From: Cristatella mucedo
Taxonomy: Eukaryota; Bryozoa; Phylactolaemata; Cristatellidae
Length of the DNA stretch: 64,000 nt
NCBI GenBank assembly: GCA_009760855.2
Contig: WPIO01000077.1
Coordinates: forward strand, 461,001-525,000
Direction of reading: 5' to 3'
Positions 1-43,900 of the stretch are shown here, piece by piece. Made by a program: the position numbers and the translations under genes. Below the pieces are notes generated by a model. That model was not told the DNA's origin. It was given only the letters and a program-made list of their open reading frames with translations, and searched no databases. How positions within the stretch are numbered: the stretch's first letter is position 1; every line of letters starts with the position of its first letter.

Positions 1-95
1 GTGCCTGTGGCTGCCGGCGCCCGGTGTAGCAGTCGCCGCGCCTCCCGCAGGTGCCTGGCCCCTCGAGTGCTCATTTCCTCGCCATTCCTCTTCAG

Positions 96-31326
<31,231 letters not shown>

Positions 31327-31900
31327 CGGTGCGCTGGCTCATGACGACCGGTGCCGCTGCGCTGGCAGCAGTGGCGCAGCGGCGCGGCTTGCAGTCAGTC
31401 CGTCCATCGACTGCCCAGGGGATCGAGCGAGCGTCTCTGCGTTTTTTGCCAAGATGAGGACAGAACTGCGAGTGTGGCTGAGAACGTGATCAAACCGTTC
31501 TCGGTTTGTAGCCGGCCGAGATCCGGCGCACAAGCATGACATTTAGCAGTGAAAACGATTCGTAGCCCGCTTGCGGGCGCCACCACCCCTCCTCGAGGGT
31601 GGGGGAGCCTCTCACTGCTCAGACCCGTCTGCTCCTTTTTCACGCCCCTCCGGCTGCCAGAGCCGCTAGTGGCTGCCAGTGCAGCCCGGTGCTGCACTGT
31701 CTGGCTTGGACCTTGTTCGGTGGCATGCCTGAGCGAGTCGGCAGCAAATGTATCTCGCTGCCGCCTAGCGAGGCTGCCAGCATGTTCCACTAAGTGTCTA
31801 AGACATCCTTAGTTAAATGCATTCATGCTGGGCAACGAATTTCGTCCCTGTGTAATCCTGCGTTATTTAAATAAACTTATTATCCTCATTGCCGAATGAG
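31327..31900 (+). promoter_or_regulatory. RhoGEF 3' UTR with AATAAA at 31870-31875
   Basis: After the stop there is no further exon signal. A canonical polyadenylation hexamer AATAAA lies at 31870-31875, about 545 nt downstream, so the transcript probably ends near 31,890-31,900. Confidence 0.5.
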
Positions 31901-33234
31901 CTCTCCCACCGTAAAGAACGCGAGATTGCGGTTCTTCCGATAGTTTGTGCAGTACCTCCGTAATTTTAATTTTAATTTTGCGATAGGCCTCAAGCTTTGA
32001 GCGCACGTACGGGCCGACGGATGCACCCGTGCGGCTGACGCACGTGTGCCTATGCATGTGTGCCTAAGCACGTGCAGGCATTTACGCTAAGCAACAGAGA
32101 TCCAGAGGGTTGAGTCGAGTCAATCGTTTTGCAAGCTTTGCGACTGCAGCCTCCGTAGCACCAGTAGCAGCAGAGTGGCAGACCTTCGTTGAGAGGTCTA
32201 CAGTCGCAGCTGCTACTTGTGCTGGTGGCAGCGAGATAGGCTTTGGCTTAGTGAGCCGCCGCCATGCCGAGGGTTATTGGTAGAAAGTGCCTGGCTGTTC
32301 GAAGCGTGTGACGAGGTAGCCATCAGCAGGAGGTGATGCTCAAAGTGGGAACCGTCAGAGGAGGACTTTTCGCGAGTGCTGCTCGCACCATTTTGGGCAG
32401 AGTGAGTCGCCTTCGAAGAGTCATTGCACGGATACTAGCAGATACAGCCATCATGTTCCCCGAAAGTCTGTCGTCGACGCCTGACTGCCCAACACGTGGC
32501 TGCTCCAGAGAAGTGGTCCCAGCGGCACTTTGCTGTTGGCTGGAGCATCGAGCCACCTCGGATGACAGATTTTTGATGAAAATTTGTGGCTGTTCGCGTC
32601 CTTTGTGCAGGGATCTTTCGCTGGAACTTTAGTGGCAATGCACAATACCCAGGCCTGTGACGTTTGCTCTCCAGGAAAGTGAATCACTACTTTGTTGTAG
32701 ATTCCTATTTTAAAGATATGTTTAGTTGGTAATGCTTACCTACACTACGACTTCGGGTCGTTGACCGGCGGCAAGGCGCTTGAACTTCGCGATTGAATTC
32801 GCAGGCTCGAATCGTTTGTACAGAAACCTAGAGTTTTTCGGAAGTTACATATTTGCCTTCGAAGCCAAAGCCCTGACCTTGCGGCTCTTTGGCTTCTGCA
32901 AAAGCAGATATAACCGTACCGATCGTTGCCACCGAATCGGCCCTTTTCGCAGCGAACGACGCTTGCCTGCAGCTGATGGCTCAGCGAGTGCAAACGTTTC
33001 AACCTGTTCCGCTCAGCTCTCCCCCGAGCCCCAGTGAACATTTTCTTTTTGTCTTTCTATTCATGTGTGCATTGCGTGCTTACTTTAGTCGCAGCAGGCC
33101 TTGCTACCTACGTCGAACCCACGACCTGGGTCCTGAAGAGCAAGCGCCAAGCTACAAAGCTTACAGTTGGAGCCAAACTCTGTAGCTAGGCTTGTCAATG
33201 GTGACGGTCGAAACAGTCGCATTGCACTACTCCT
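31901..33234. other. Intergenic, no gene recognised
   Basis: An open frame at 32333-32632 (MMLKVGTVRGGLFASAARTI) and another at 32889-33185 have no domain I recognise. A B-box-like CGAACCCACGACCTGG at 33,113 may be a SINE2 remnant. Confidence 0.4.
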
Positions 33235-33700
33235 CCCGACCTGCACCGGCTGCCCGTAAAGATTTGTATCGATATAGAGGTTTTGTCACTCACTCAATTT
33301 TAGGTCTCTTCATTCTCTAGCTCCAGCCTAGCTATCCGAATTACTTCCTACCCAGGCTTCGCATTGGGCCACCAGCTATTTCGACTCAAGTCGCTCATCA
33401 GCCGTACCTCTAACCAACCTCAAATCCCTCGCAGACTGAAGCTTCCAAAGCCTGGAACTCACTCCCGTCTGAAAGCACGACATCCCATGATTTGACGGTG
33501 ACATTCCTCACTTTGGCTCCATCCTTGCACGCACGCTGTCCTTGGGTTGCTTGCAGCGTGCTGGCATCGTGCATGCCGCCACTAGACGTCCGCTTCTTTT
33601 CCAGCACATGTCAAAAGTGCCTTGAAAATATCTGTTGGTGTTATCAGATATATCTAATATCTCTAAAGGCACTACGCAAATGCTTTTTATTATTATTTAG
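33235..33700 (+). mobile_element. LINE-A 3' portion, diverged
   Basis: The motif CTTCCAAAGCCTGGAACTCACTCCC and the tail GCACATGTCAAAAGTGCCTTGA...AAGGCACTA...TTATTATTATTT are present. Confidence 0.75.
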
Positions 33701-34330
33701 ACTGTCCACGGGTGCCGGAGGTTTACGTAGAACTTGTGAGCGGCAAGATAGATCTGAGGGGAATACTGTTGTTTCGGTGTCAACGCTCTCACGTCTTGGC
33801 GATTTCGCGCAGCGAATTCGCCTTAGCGGCCGGCGAGTTTTCGAGGAGATACGCTAGCTCGAGTTCGAGCGGATCTGAAAACTCGTACGTCGAAAGGACG
33901 AACGAAGCGCCCATCCAAAAGTGAGACCGCTCGCCTAGTCTGCGTCTGTAAGCTTAAGTCTTCATCGAGCGTCTCCAAGCGGCTGGAGCGCCGGGCGGCG
34001 CGAAAGGCAAGGCGAGGTGCAGGCAAATGGGAGGGGGCGGAGGGGCCGAAACTCGGAGGATACGGAGGCGAATGACGAGGCGAGACATCGCGGGCACCAG
34101 CCCTAAGCACCAGCCTACTGCAGGGCCGCCGGTATACTACGGGCGGCTCGCTGGATTACTCGGCGGCCCGAGGCCGAGCCTTGAGCCAACGCCGGCCGCC
34201 CATGCTTGCATGCGAAACCACCTTAAATTGATTGCGTGGTAAATTCTGATGAGAATCGGCTAGCGAGCCTCGGTGTCAGCCCGCAGTAGTGCTTCGCGGT
34301 AGGAGATGAGAGCTTGCCTGCCTACGCCTT
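33701..34330. other. GC-rich intergenic block, unassigned
   Basis: A 70-codon frame at 33712-33924 reads YVELVSGKIDLRGILLFRCQ. No homologue is recognised and no flanking splice sites stand out. Confidence 0.3.
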
Positions 34331-34336
34331 GCTCCC

Positions 34337-34562
34337 GATGAGGAGCTCGGCCTATGTGCTCCCACTGAGGAGCTCTGCCTATGTGCTCCTGAGTGAGGAG
34401 CTCTGCCTATATGCTCCGAGTGAGGAGCTCTGCCTATGTGCTCCTGAGTGAGGAGCTCTGCCTATGTGCTCCTGAGTGAGGAGCTCTGCCTATATGCTCC
34501 GACTGAGGAGCTCGGCCTATATGCTCCCGACTGAGGAGCTCGGCCTATGCGCTCCCGACAGG
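34337..34562 (+). repeat. Minisatellite, 8 units of 27-28 bp
   Basis: The unit is TGAGGAGCTCTGCCTATGTG plus CTCCTGAG, with a few variants (TATATG, GGCC). It encodes no clear protein. Confidence 0.95.
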
Positions 34563-35034
34563 GAATCTACCTGCAATACCTCCTGTCGACTACTCTGGCA
34601 CATCTACTCCAGCCGTCCGGCGCCGCTGCAGCTGCCGCGATACTCACTTGAACTACTGTCCCACCTGACTCAGCTATGCTTCCCGTTTCCTCTTTTGTTT
34701 CGCGAAATGAAATTGGTCTGCCGAGGAAACCTCTTGGCCTGCCAGCTCTTGCTTCGAGTCGATCTAGATGAGCTGGACTCATTTCCCTGTCATCGCCCGG
34801 AGCTGGCGACAGAGGGCTGCTCAAGGAGCTCACCCGGTTTCTTAAGGGGTAATAGGTGACAGGTACGGATCACGTGACCTACAAAAGCGACCTTAACCGT
34901 CCTTATCATTGCTGTTTCGATGGCTACCCTTTGATGCCGTCAAAAGGGTTGCTTGTAAAGTGCCCAGATGGCAGAGGCGGTGCTTGACAAGTCAAACGTT
35001 TCTTCATTAATTAATCTGTCATTTAAAAATGACA

Positions 35035-35680
35035 GGAATAATAATAATAATAATAAGCAATGTATTGTGTCCAAAGAGAAATTAGTCTCTTTCTAAGCAC
35101 ATGACATATGCTGCAAAGGAAGCATATCAACTGAGTTTTGATAACTATATGTAAAATTGCACCGTTCATGAGCGTATGCAGGAAAATTGATATGGTCAAA
35201 GCAAATGCTGAGAGGCTCAGGTTTTTAAATTCTTTTTAAATGTGTTTTTAAATTCTTTTTAAATGTGGTCAGGTCAGGGGATGTTCTGACGCAGGTCGGG
35301 AGGCAGTTCCAGGCTTTGGGAGCATACGAACTCCAAATGATTTGAGGTTAGTACGAGGTATTTGTAGACTGTTGGATTCCGAAAAGCGGGTGGTACGATG
35401 CTTGGCCTGATGGGGTAGTATATCTGAGAGATAGGCTGGAGCCAAAGAATGAAGGGACCTAAAAGTGAGCGACAAAACCTTGAAGTCAATCCGTTGCTTG
35501 ACTGGTAGCCAGTGCAGGTCGGCGAGAAGTGGAGTAATGTGGCAACTGCGAAGCTAACGACAGACAAGCCTAGCTGGAGAGTTTTGCACCAGCTGCAATC
35601 GCCTGATCGCACATGCCGGTAGGCCAGTAAGCAGTGAGTTGCAGAAGTCGAGACGGGATGTCATGAATGCATGGACCAAC
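35035..35680 (-). mobile_element. LINE-A 3' portion with (ATT)n tail
   Basis: It begins with (ATA)n on the plus strand, then the tail hairpin and the C-terminal text in reverse. It is about 640 bp long. Confidence 0.85.
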
Positions 35681-35824
35681 TAATAACAAACAGTCAACAG
35701 CTGTTTTTTTAACTGTCGCAATGTTTTTAACGGCAATTTCTGAACAAAAAGGTACTACTACTGAAGCTTCAACGTTCATCTTGGAAATAAAATATGTAAC
35801 AGAAAATAATTTTATAAAATTTCT

Positions 35825-35915
35825 TTTAATGATAATAATGCATCTGATGAGACGCCCTCAGAGAACTCAATCTCTTTCTAGGTGCTTTACATTTGCTGCA
35901 AAGGAAAATGTTAGC
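35825..35915 (-). mobile_element. LINE-A tail hairpin, solo
   Basis: Plus strand ATAATAATGCATCTGATGAG, CCCTCAGAGAACTCAATCTC and GGTGCTTTACATTTGCTGCA. It is close to the larger copy but is a separate insertion. Confidence 0.85.
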
Positions 35916-36009
35916 AATGTGTTATAAGGATTTTCTCAAATTGTCCAAAAACTAAAATTAAAATGCCATTTACTAATATTAAGTAAGATTTTACTTAAAT
36001 TGATCTTGG

Positions 36010-37890
36010 GGCATCAGCAAATATTGATGTTCTTTTCAGCCATGTCTTCAGTTACGGCACAAAATGAAAGAATCCAATTACAAAAGAGCTAGAAGGTCAA
36101 TGTGAACGGTGCAGTAAAATCATCAAACGTTCTGGAAACTCCGAGACAAATTCGGAGAATGATCTAAAAATAAATGGAATTTTCTTTGATGAACCTGCTG
36201 GAATATATACATCTAAAGAAGAGCCCGTGAAAAATAATTGAACCAAAACGATTACCGATTTCCAAGGCCGAAAGAGTCTGAAGGAATTTGTTACCGATCT
36301 GGCTGCTGATGAAATAACGATTAGAGCTACCGCTAGAAACAAGTATATGTGGCAATCAATCTCACGGGACGGATTCAACTTCCAGAGAACGAAAGCAATG
36401 TGATGAAGCTGGTACATAGTGATTACGAAGAAAAGAGAAACAAAATGAATACCGACATCGGGGGAAAATCGAGAGAGGAGTAAAGTTTAGCATGACTGTG
36501 AATAAAATACACAAGTGATTACGAAGAAAAGAGAAACAAAATTATTCCCAAATCTTGGGAAAAACTCGAGAGAGGAGTAAAGTTAAGCATGACTGTGAAT
36601 GAATACACAACCGTGAGAGGACGTCGATTCTTCGGAGTAAACATCCATGATAGTGACGATAAAAACATCAATCAAGATAATTCTTGCCCGAATATCTACT
36701 TCTTGCACTGCTCTCGGTATAGTCGTACCAATGAAACAGCATTTGAGGGTTTTTGGAATAACAACGGAGTGGGTTTTGGTGGGATCTACCCAGGACGGCG
36801 CTGCAGTAAATAAGGAATGCATCAGCCACACCGATGTCATCTGACAGCTCTGATTAAACCAAGGTTCTGCATCTTGGCGTATGTGACACATCGTACAAGA
36901 AGAGAACCGACACATTCGATTTAAACCTGGATAGTGACCGTATTGATGAAATGGACAATTTTGAAGCAGCTACGCACTTGGAAGTGGTAAGCCATGATAC
37001 ATTAGGAGACGTCGGTTACCACGATCTGCTCACGAAATCACTCAAACTTGTCAATTCATCCAAAAGCCAACCATTTAAAATAATCTCTGTTAATCAAAAG
37101 TAAAAGCTTTGTTTGGACGCGACATTGAACTGCATCTTGACGTGAAGATGCGCTGCAACTCCATCACAACAATGTTAGAGCCGCTGGTAAAGACAGAAGT
37201 CGCCATCCGCGAGACAATAACCGAATTCAATTTGCTGGACATGATTAAGACGTCGAATTTTGACGCTCTCAAAACTCTAAAGGCAATGGAACCTGTGAAA
37301 CTTGTTGTTGATAATCTAAGTTAAGAAGAGTGATGAGTGCTTTCACAATCTTAGAATTCGTGTTCAAAAAGCTCTCTAACCGGAATAATTACTTTAGTAT
37401 CAAGTTCATGGAAGATTTGAAGTGTCGCGTTGAAGAGCAATTGAATAAGTATGTCGTAAACCTCTTGCGAAGTCTAAAAGATCCATCTGTCGCCCCGTCA
37501 AAAACTACATTAAATTTCGTAGGAAATCTAGCTTTTCGCCTATTTGGAGTCAACGATGGAGAAGTTGTCGTCGAACAGTCGTCAAGGGATGCTGAAAGAG
37601 TGAACTTGTCTTTTTTAAATGAATTAAATTTGTTGCCTTAAAATGATCGATAATTAATTGCAGTCGGAGGTCACAACAGTTTAAAATGGCTCAAGACTGA
37701 ATTCACGGTCTTCAGGGGCTCTGGCTAGCTCACTGAAAATCTCCAGAAATTGTACAACACAATTCTATTAATTAAACCGACATCAACGGACGTTGTAGGA
37801 GTTTTTCGGCCTGTACGAATTTCTGTACGTAATTAAAATCGCGTCTTTCAGACAAGCCGCTTAAGGCACTTGTATTCTTGAAATATTATT
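36010..37890 (+). pseudogene. hAT transposase (ZBED-like), decayed
   Basis: This is a cut-and-paste DNA transposase remnant. In order on the plus strand: VTDLAADEITIRATARNKY, YTTVRGRRFFGVNIHD, a GSTQDGAAV block (the family's T-D-G-A), HLDVKMRCNS (family L-D-V-x-T-R-W-N-S; the Trp is lost) and the C-terminal dimerisation end SRLSDKPLKALVFLKYYYKK. Several frameshifts and stops separate these blocks. A 95-bp segment is tandemly duplicated at about 36,418-36,610. Composition is much more A+T-rich than neighbouring DNA. Clear terminal repeats were not found. Confidence 0.75.
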
Positions 37891-38394
37891 ATAAGAAGTA
37901 AAAATGTATTGATTTATAACTTATCACCAAAGATATATATATATATTACTAAAACTGTGTTCATCCTAACAATAAGCTATTGACAGTAATAAGTGAAAAA
38001 ATTGAAAAAACAGTAAACACAGCTGCTAACAGCTGTTTTGTGAAAATTGAAAACAATGAACAGCTTTTTCAAAAATGACTTTTTCAGAAACCCTAGCGGT
38101 CTCGATATATAAACGAGTTCAAACCTTGTGAATCCATATGTATCTGTGCGAGCATATACTGCATACATTTGCTCTTTCAGCGTCGTGCATGCCTAGCCTT
38201 CTACTTTTGTGACGTTCGATAAGCCAGCCCTTTTTTGCCCTTGCATTGTCAGGTATTTAATAGCACACACACACAAAATAATTGCTTATTACTTCTTGAC
38301 CTGACTGAGTCCAGAACTGACTTGTCACTTTCCCTCTGAGATAGACAAGAAGCAACCAACACGTTAAACAAAAATAATATTAGCTTATTTTACA

Positions 38395-38490
38395 GCCTCA
38401 TTTTGCATAGCGATTGAAGAGGTTAGCGGTTGTTACCACCGTTTGCAGTTGGCAATAAAGGATCTTCCGATGCAAGATTCGAAATCAGGT
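38395..38490 (-). mobile_element. SINE2 remnant
   Basis: The TTACCACCGTTTGCAGTTGG and CAATAAAGGATC body is retained and the tRNA-like head is partly lost. Confidence 0.5.
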
Positions 38491-38499
38491 TATAATGAG

Positions 38500-39248
38500 A
38501 CTCAGCAAAAATTGGCACTCAAGATTATGACTGGTGACAAAGCACTGCGAACATGAATAGGTGAATCTCACTCACCATATGTTCACTACTCGCTTGCCGT
38601 CTGTCTGTTTGGTTCGTGAAAGTGTAAGTTGACCTAGTTTACATTCATTTTTTCAGAGAGAGGCTCGGGCGTTTATTGAAACCAGCTCGGAGCCAGGCGA
38701 AAAGCTCGTCAGGGCGGAACTGGTTTAAAAAAGTGAAAACACTGACTACGTTTCAATTAAAGTGTTAGGCAATTTGTCTTAACCGCGAATATCTATCTCG
38801 CACTGGCGGTTTGCACCGAAGTAAACATTGTTCAACATCTCGCCGCCTTTGAGCAACATCGGGAGTATTGAGCCGTCGCTGTTGCTCAGGAAGAGACCGG
38901 GCCACTTCAACGAGACTTCTCTAGCTGAACGGACTACCGATGGATGCTACAGCAGAACTTACTTTGTCTCGTGCTCTGAAGCCTGAAATGCCGCCGTTCG
39001 TGGAGCCACACGGTAACTTTGATCCTTCGGTAAGCAGGCGGCCAGCATCTTTAATTTAAGTAGGGTGGCGGTCTGCACCTGTAACAGTTATCCTTTGTCT
39101 AGTTTAGTAGGTCCGTTAGCCAACGACTGTGTAAAAATGAACGGAAACCTATCTGAAACACAAAGTGGAAAAGGGCGCGGTATGATCGAAGTTTAGGGAG
39201 CGCTGCTCAACTAGACTGATTGACGCCAACTGTTTGCTTTTTGAGGGA

Positions 39249-39249
<1 letters not shown>
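38500..39249. other. Intergenic, nothing recognised
   Basis: No domain-bearing frame or family repeat was seen. GAAACAAACATTGTT-like motifs appear to be chance. Confidence 0.4.
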
Positions 39250-39251
<2 letters not shown>

Positions 39252-39295
<44 letters not shown>

Positions 39296-39296
39296 G

Positions 39297-39327
<31 letters not shown>

Positions 39328-39330
39328 GTG

Positions 39331-39363
<33 letters not shown>

Positions 39364-39368
39364 TGAGT
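39252..39368. repeat. (TA)n then (GA)n compound microsatellite
   Basis: About 95 bp of TA with CATATGTATA variants is followed by a short GA run to about 39,368. Confidence 0.95.
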
Positions 39369-40092
39369 GAGAGGCAACGATTCTAAAACAAACCTGCTTC
39401 TTTACTTTCGGTGCTAATCATCCGCAAATGAAAAGTGACTAAAATATTTCAAGAAATCATGCGAGTAAGTACACTAGGAGCAGCCGGCTACATGGCCAGC
39501 CAGAATATCTTATCCGCTGCTCCAGCGGCTGTGACGCATCCATCCAATCTGTCAAAAAGTAAAACGACAGGTCTTTAACTGAATGTTATGTGCCCACGAC
39601 TTCTAGGTCCGCCAATGCTGGCTGGTGAGAAGGAGCTTTCAATTTCTTTACTGAAGCTACCTACTACCCTGGTTGTTCTCATTTCTTGCTCACGCACTTT
39701 GCTGAAAGGAGATGGAAAAAAGCAGCCCAGCCCACAATGGCCGCTGAGGGGCAAAATCGTTGCTTGGACGAACGACTGCTCTCAGTTTCGCAGCTTCAGC
39801 CAGGCAAAGCACGTGTCGGACTAGCTGCAACTCCGAAGCTCCTTTGAGGCGACACCCACGCATTTGGTCATTAATTTTAGGCTTAAAGAGCTCACACAGA
39901 GGTAGTTAAACAAGATAACGGACTGATTTCCTAGCGTACTCTCGTTACTTAGCCTACGCCAATGAGTTGCCATTCACCGGATACCAGCTCCAATCCCAAA
40001 ATATTTCACTAGCTAGACTGCGGGTTAAGATTGGTATCGCTGAAAGATCAGCTTGCTAAGTTGTTACTACTTTTGTTGCCCTCCACTCAAAC

Positions 40093-41250
<1,158 letters not shown>

Positions 41251-41252
41251 GC

Positions 41253-41258
41253 TTTAAT
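41253..41258 (-). promoter_or_regulatory. Candidate NUMB polyadenylation signal ATTAAA
   Basis: ATTAAA on the minus strand lies about 106 nt after the NUMB stop. It is the commonest variant hexamer; a better AATAAA is not seen before about 38.7 kb. Confidence 0.4.
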
Positions 41259-41363
41259 GGCCACAGCCAAGTGGAAGGAGAAACGCCGTCATGGCTGACG
41301 GCTGGTAGCAGGCGAGTCGGAAATCGCGGCTACCGTGCTATCCAGCCTCGCGAATGCACTCAA

Positions 41364-41725
41364 TTAGAGCTTCACGACGAAGGCCGGCCACGGCGGCTCG
41401 AAGCCTCGCTGCGTCTGCGCGGTAGCCGAGTTCGGCTGTGGCACTGGCCGCAGAGGAGGGTCACTGTGCACCAGGAACGGGTTGGCGGCCGAGCCGGCCG
41501 CCATGCGCAATGCCCACGCGGCGTCGAACGGATCCGGCTCTGTGGAGAAGGCCGTGCCGCTGCTCGTGCGGCCTCGCTCTTGCGGGATCGACGCCGAAGC
41601 AGCCGGCGACGAGTTGACTGCTGCGAAGTGCCATGCCGGCGTCCCAGCGTGGCTGCCAGTCGTTGGCCACTGCCTGAAAAGTTGGGCGACACGAAAAGCT
41701 GCTGTGTGCAACCTGCTGCTGCCAC
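41364..41725 (-). CDS. NUMB: NUMB terminal exon 8 (DPF and NPF motifs)
   Basis: The acceptor is TGCTCTTTCTGCCGGCGTCAG. It encodes a Ser/Ala/Pro linker, [23 protein letters not shown] and [10 protein letters not shown] with stop TAA at 41,366-41,364. DPF binds the AP2 appendage and NPF binds EH domains in NUMB. Weaker downstream acceptors would trim the linker only. Confidence 0.85.
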
Positions 41726-43416
41726 CTGACGCCGGCAGAAAGAGCAGCCACACACAGGTGGACGACGAAACAGGCATGGCAGGCAGCAGTCAGCCCATCG
41801 AACACTGACACTTGCCCCCGGAAATTATTCGGTGAAGCAATCCCCACGTGCATTTAGGGCTGCAGAGCAGCACAGCACAGACGAGGCAATGACCGTGCAA
41901 TGCCGAACGGCATCCAAGCCTTACGGTCGTACTCATCCCAGGCAGCAACAGCGTCTGCAGCTCTGCGAGGGCAGCAGCAGCATCAGCCTTTGGGCAGCAG
42001 CAGCATCTCGTTAGCCATGCAGCAGATGGTAATCTGCCGTTAGCAGTTAGCTTTCACATCGCTCTGCTGCTCAGTTCTAGTATAAGGCTCTCATGTCGCT
42101 ATATACGTGAGGCTGCTACGTCAGCTGACCTTTAGCTTAAGTGATCTAGCGACTGCACAGGTCGATCTGCAGTGCAGCACGGTAGAGCGCTGTGCTCACC
42201 TGCTGGTGCTGTTCGTCAAGGCCGCTGCTCCACTGTTCCAGCTGCTGCCGGCAGCAGGCAGAGCAGCACTGGCCGCGGTGGCAACGGCTGGCTGTGTGCT
42301 GGCTTGTGCATGCAGGCTGTTCAGAGCAGCCGAGGTCACAGGGCGTGCGCGGAAAGCCGCTGTAAACGTGAGATGGAAACGTGCCCTGTAGCAATGGCAG
42401 TACTAGGAGCAGTGGTGGGTGCAAAGCAGTGGCAGGTGGAAAGTTTGCAGTCGGTGGCTGGTCAAAACTTGCAAGCTCGTGTGACTCCAGGCTAGTTGAG
42501 AGAATGTCTGCGGCCGTAGGGAGACATCTCACACATCTTTACTTACTTCCTTCGTCACGAATCCGGTGGCCATAGGGTTTTCTACTTCTCAGGCCCCTTC
42601 CTCTCGATCCGCAGCACTTACTGCAGTATTTTTTTCGGGGCTGCTTATGCTAGCGGTTTCAGACCTTTCTCTACTATGTGCTAGTTTGTAACTACCTCGA
42701 TACATGTGGTGCTGCAAAGTATTCTCACTTGTTTGCCTTGCCTCAATCTGGTTTGTTCTGCTTCAATCTGGTCCAATCTGGTCTGCTCCACTCCTCTTCC
42801 ACCCCACGCTTCTGCTCCTTGCACACAAGTGTGCACACAAGTGTGCACACACGTTCACATGCCTGTCTTTATCTGCCCGTGTCTGTCTTACTCTGTCTCT
42901 GTCTCTATGTCTTTCTCTCGCAACCACTTTCTCTCTTAAGAGGCTGAGGCAGTAGCTCTGCAGGAAAAATACGCAAGGTTATGCCTCCTCGGCTGCACTT
43001 GCCTTCAGCCGAATCCCTGTGAGCTTGAGGTTCGCTACCAGGGAGTTGCTGGTGAGTATTGATGTTTGCTGCCGGTGCACAACGACGTTCGTTGGTTGTC
43101 AGGGACGAAAGTTCGCTGGTCATCTGCTTACACAAGGCACTGATCGGGTCAGCAAAGCCAGAGTGTTGTGGCAGTGACGGCTCGAAACTGCTGCTGGGAT
43201 GGCTATTGCTGAAGGCACCGCCGCCACTTGGTTGCAGCCCAAGCTGTGCAGCTGCCATCACCCGCTCCGCTGGCCGCTCTACAACAGCCCAAATGAGCAG
43301 CCCAGCTCACGAACCGAAATGGCTTGGCTGCGGTGCCCGCTGTCTCCTCCCCCTCTGCCTCTGTCTCTGTCTCCCTCTCTCTTCCTCTCTGTCTCCCTCT
43401 CTCTTCCTCTCTCTCG

Positions 43417-43447
<31 letters not shown>

Positions 43448-43569
43448 TCCTCTCCCTCTCTCTCGCTCTCTCTCTCTCCCTCCCCTCTCTCTCTTCCTTG
43501 CCCTCTCTCTCTTCCTTGCCCTCTCTCTCTTCATCGCCCTCTCTCTCTCTCGCCCTCTCTCTCTCGCTC

Positions 43570-43666
<97 letters not shown>

Positions 43667-43786
43667 CTCTCTCTCTCTCGCTCTCTCTCGCTCTCTCTCG
43701 CTCTCTCTCGCTCTCTCTCGCTCTCTCTCGCTCTCTCTCGCTCTCTCTCGCTCTCTCTCGCTCTCTCTCGCTCTCTCTCTCTCTCG

Positions 43787-43828
<42 letters not shown>

Positions 43829-43838
43829 CTCTCTCTCT

Positions 43839-43900
<62 letters not shown>

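Noticed and set aside
34337-34562. CRISPR array
   Set aside because: Units are contiguous with no unique spacers, and the DNA is animal nuclear DNA.
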